From contig CAIJOU010000309.1 of the NCBI GenBank assembly GCA_903822375.1, positions 1 to 6,109 on the forward strand: a stretch of DNA of 6,109 nt, given 5' to 3'. The DNA is from Candidatus Hydrogenedentota bacterium (GTDB lineage: Bacteria; Hydrogenedentota; Hydrogenedentia; Hydrogenedentales; CAITNO01). The notes under the pieces are model-generated. The model was not told the DNA's origin. It searched no databases and saw only the letters and a list, made by a program, of their open reading frames with translations. The position numbers were made by a program, and so were the translations under genes. Of the stretch, positions 5,868 through 6,109 are shown piece after piece. Positions within the stretch are counted from its first letter, which is position 1; the number at the start of each line of letters is the position of its first letter.

Positions 5868-5898
5868 ATGCCCCCCGCGATGTTCTCGCGGGGGGCAT
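5868..5898. terminator. Strong hairpin terminator between convergent genes
   Basis: A perfect 13-bp, GC-rich stem pairs 5868-5880 (ATGCCCCCCGCGA) with 5886-5898 around the loop TGTTC. It lies 44 bases after the prepilin stop and 23 bases beyond the stop of the opposing barrel gene. In the minus direction the stem is followed by the T-rich AATTGTTTGT, so it is better as a terminator for the barrel gene. In the plus direction there is no T-run, but it may still serve both genes. Confidence 0.75.
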
Positions 5899-5921
5899 TA
5901 ATGTCAGGGCACAAGGCGGGA

Positions 5922-6109
5922 TTAGAAAGAGATCTCCGTCTGGGCGAAGAAATAATCCCAGTTCGGCTTGTTGTCGCCGTCCCAATCGTAGAAGGGGCAA
6001 TCCTTCGTCTCGTCCCAATCAGACCCGAAGAAGTGCGAATACCCCGCGGTGAAGCTCAGGTCCTCGCTGTAGCGGTAGGTGCCGAGAAGGTTGAGTTCCC
6101 AGCCGTAGG
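5922..6109 (-). CDS. Outer-membrane beta-barrel protein, C-terminal fragment (alginate-export/porin-like)
   Basis: Only the last 61 codons lie in the window; the gene continues past 6109. The stop is TAA (5924-5922). The visible segment has alternating polar/aromatic strands: ELNLLGTYRYSEDLSFTAGY, then SHFF, an acidic and aromatic loop (GSDWDETKDC and DWDGDNKPNW), and a final strand YFFAQTEISF. A terminal Phe closing an amphipathic last strand is the usual outer-membrane barrel signal recognised by the BAM machinery, and the GYSHFFGSD pattern with a late acidic loop recalls alginate-export-type (AlgE-like) barrels. It is probably a porin or channel for oligosaccharides or other solutes. The fragment is too short to name a family firmly. 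It is convergent with the prepilin gene, with the 5868-5898 hairpin as its likely terminator. Confidence 0.75.
   Translation of the reverse strand, partial: YGWELNLLGTYRYSEDLSFTAGYSHFFGSDWDETKDCPFYDWDGDNKPNWDYFFAQTEISF

Overview
The window looks like chromosomal DNA from a GC-rich, Gram-negative environmental bacterium with a large polysaccharide-degrading repertoire. The best guess is Candidatus Hydrogenedentota or a neighbouring lineage (Planctomycetota, Lentisphaerota or other PVC-type bacteria). Three things support this: a prepilin-like protein with an H-X(9-10)-DG C-terminal motif, a DUF2961/GH172 enzyme, and the end of an outer-membrane beta-barrel that finishes on phenylalanine. No rRNA or other phylogenetic marker is present, so the placement is an inference from gene content.

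Layout. Positions 1-329 carry no gene. They hold a cluster of hairpins and a near-symmetrical 199-base inverted repeat (60-258). Positions 330-2222 (minus) encode a secreted clan GH-A glycoside hydrolase, most like GH39, with an N-terminal carbohydrate-binding-like domain. Positions 2223-2604 are a 382-base divergent intergenic region containing short degenerate repeats and candidate promoters. Positions 2605-4680 (plus) encode a secreted DUF2961/GH172 protein with an extra C-terminal carbohydrate-binding-like domain; its start is moved downstream from the longest open frame because of a Shine-Dalgarno sequence and a signal peptide. A 150-base gap with a hairpin follows. Positions 4831-5823 (plus) encode the prepilin-like protein. 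A strong 13-bp hairpin at 5868-5898 separates it from a convergent gene at 5922-6109 (minus), of which only the last 61 codons are present; these look like an outer-membrane barrel of the alginate-export/porin type.

How the genes may work together. The two divergent exported hydrolases share one intergenic region and both carry glycan-binding-like modules. They plausibly act on the same glycan, with the GH172 enzyme possibly removing furanosyl residues (characterised relatives act on D-fructofuranosides and D-arabinofuranosides) and the GH-A enzyme acting on another linkage. The barrel could pass oligosaccharides or other anionic solutes across the outer membrane. The prepilin-like protein belongs to a family that is heavily duplicated in these lineages and often lies beside carbohydrate genes; its role is unknown. 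No transporter, regulator or sulfatase is in the window, so the substrate cannot be fixed. No CRISPR array, tRNA, transposase or phage gene was seen. The least explained part of the window is the inverted-repeat element at its left end.
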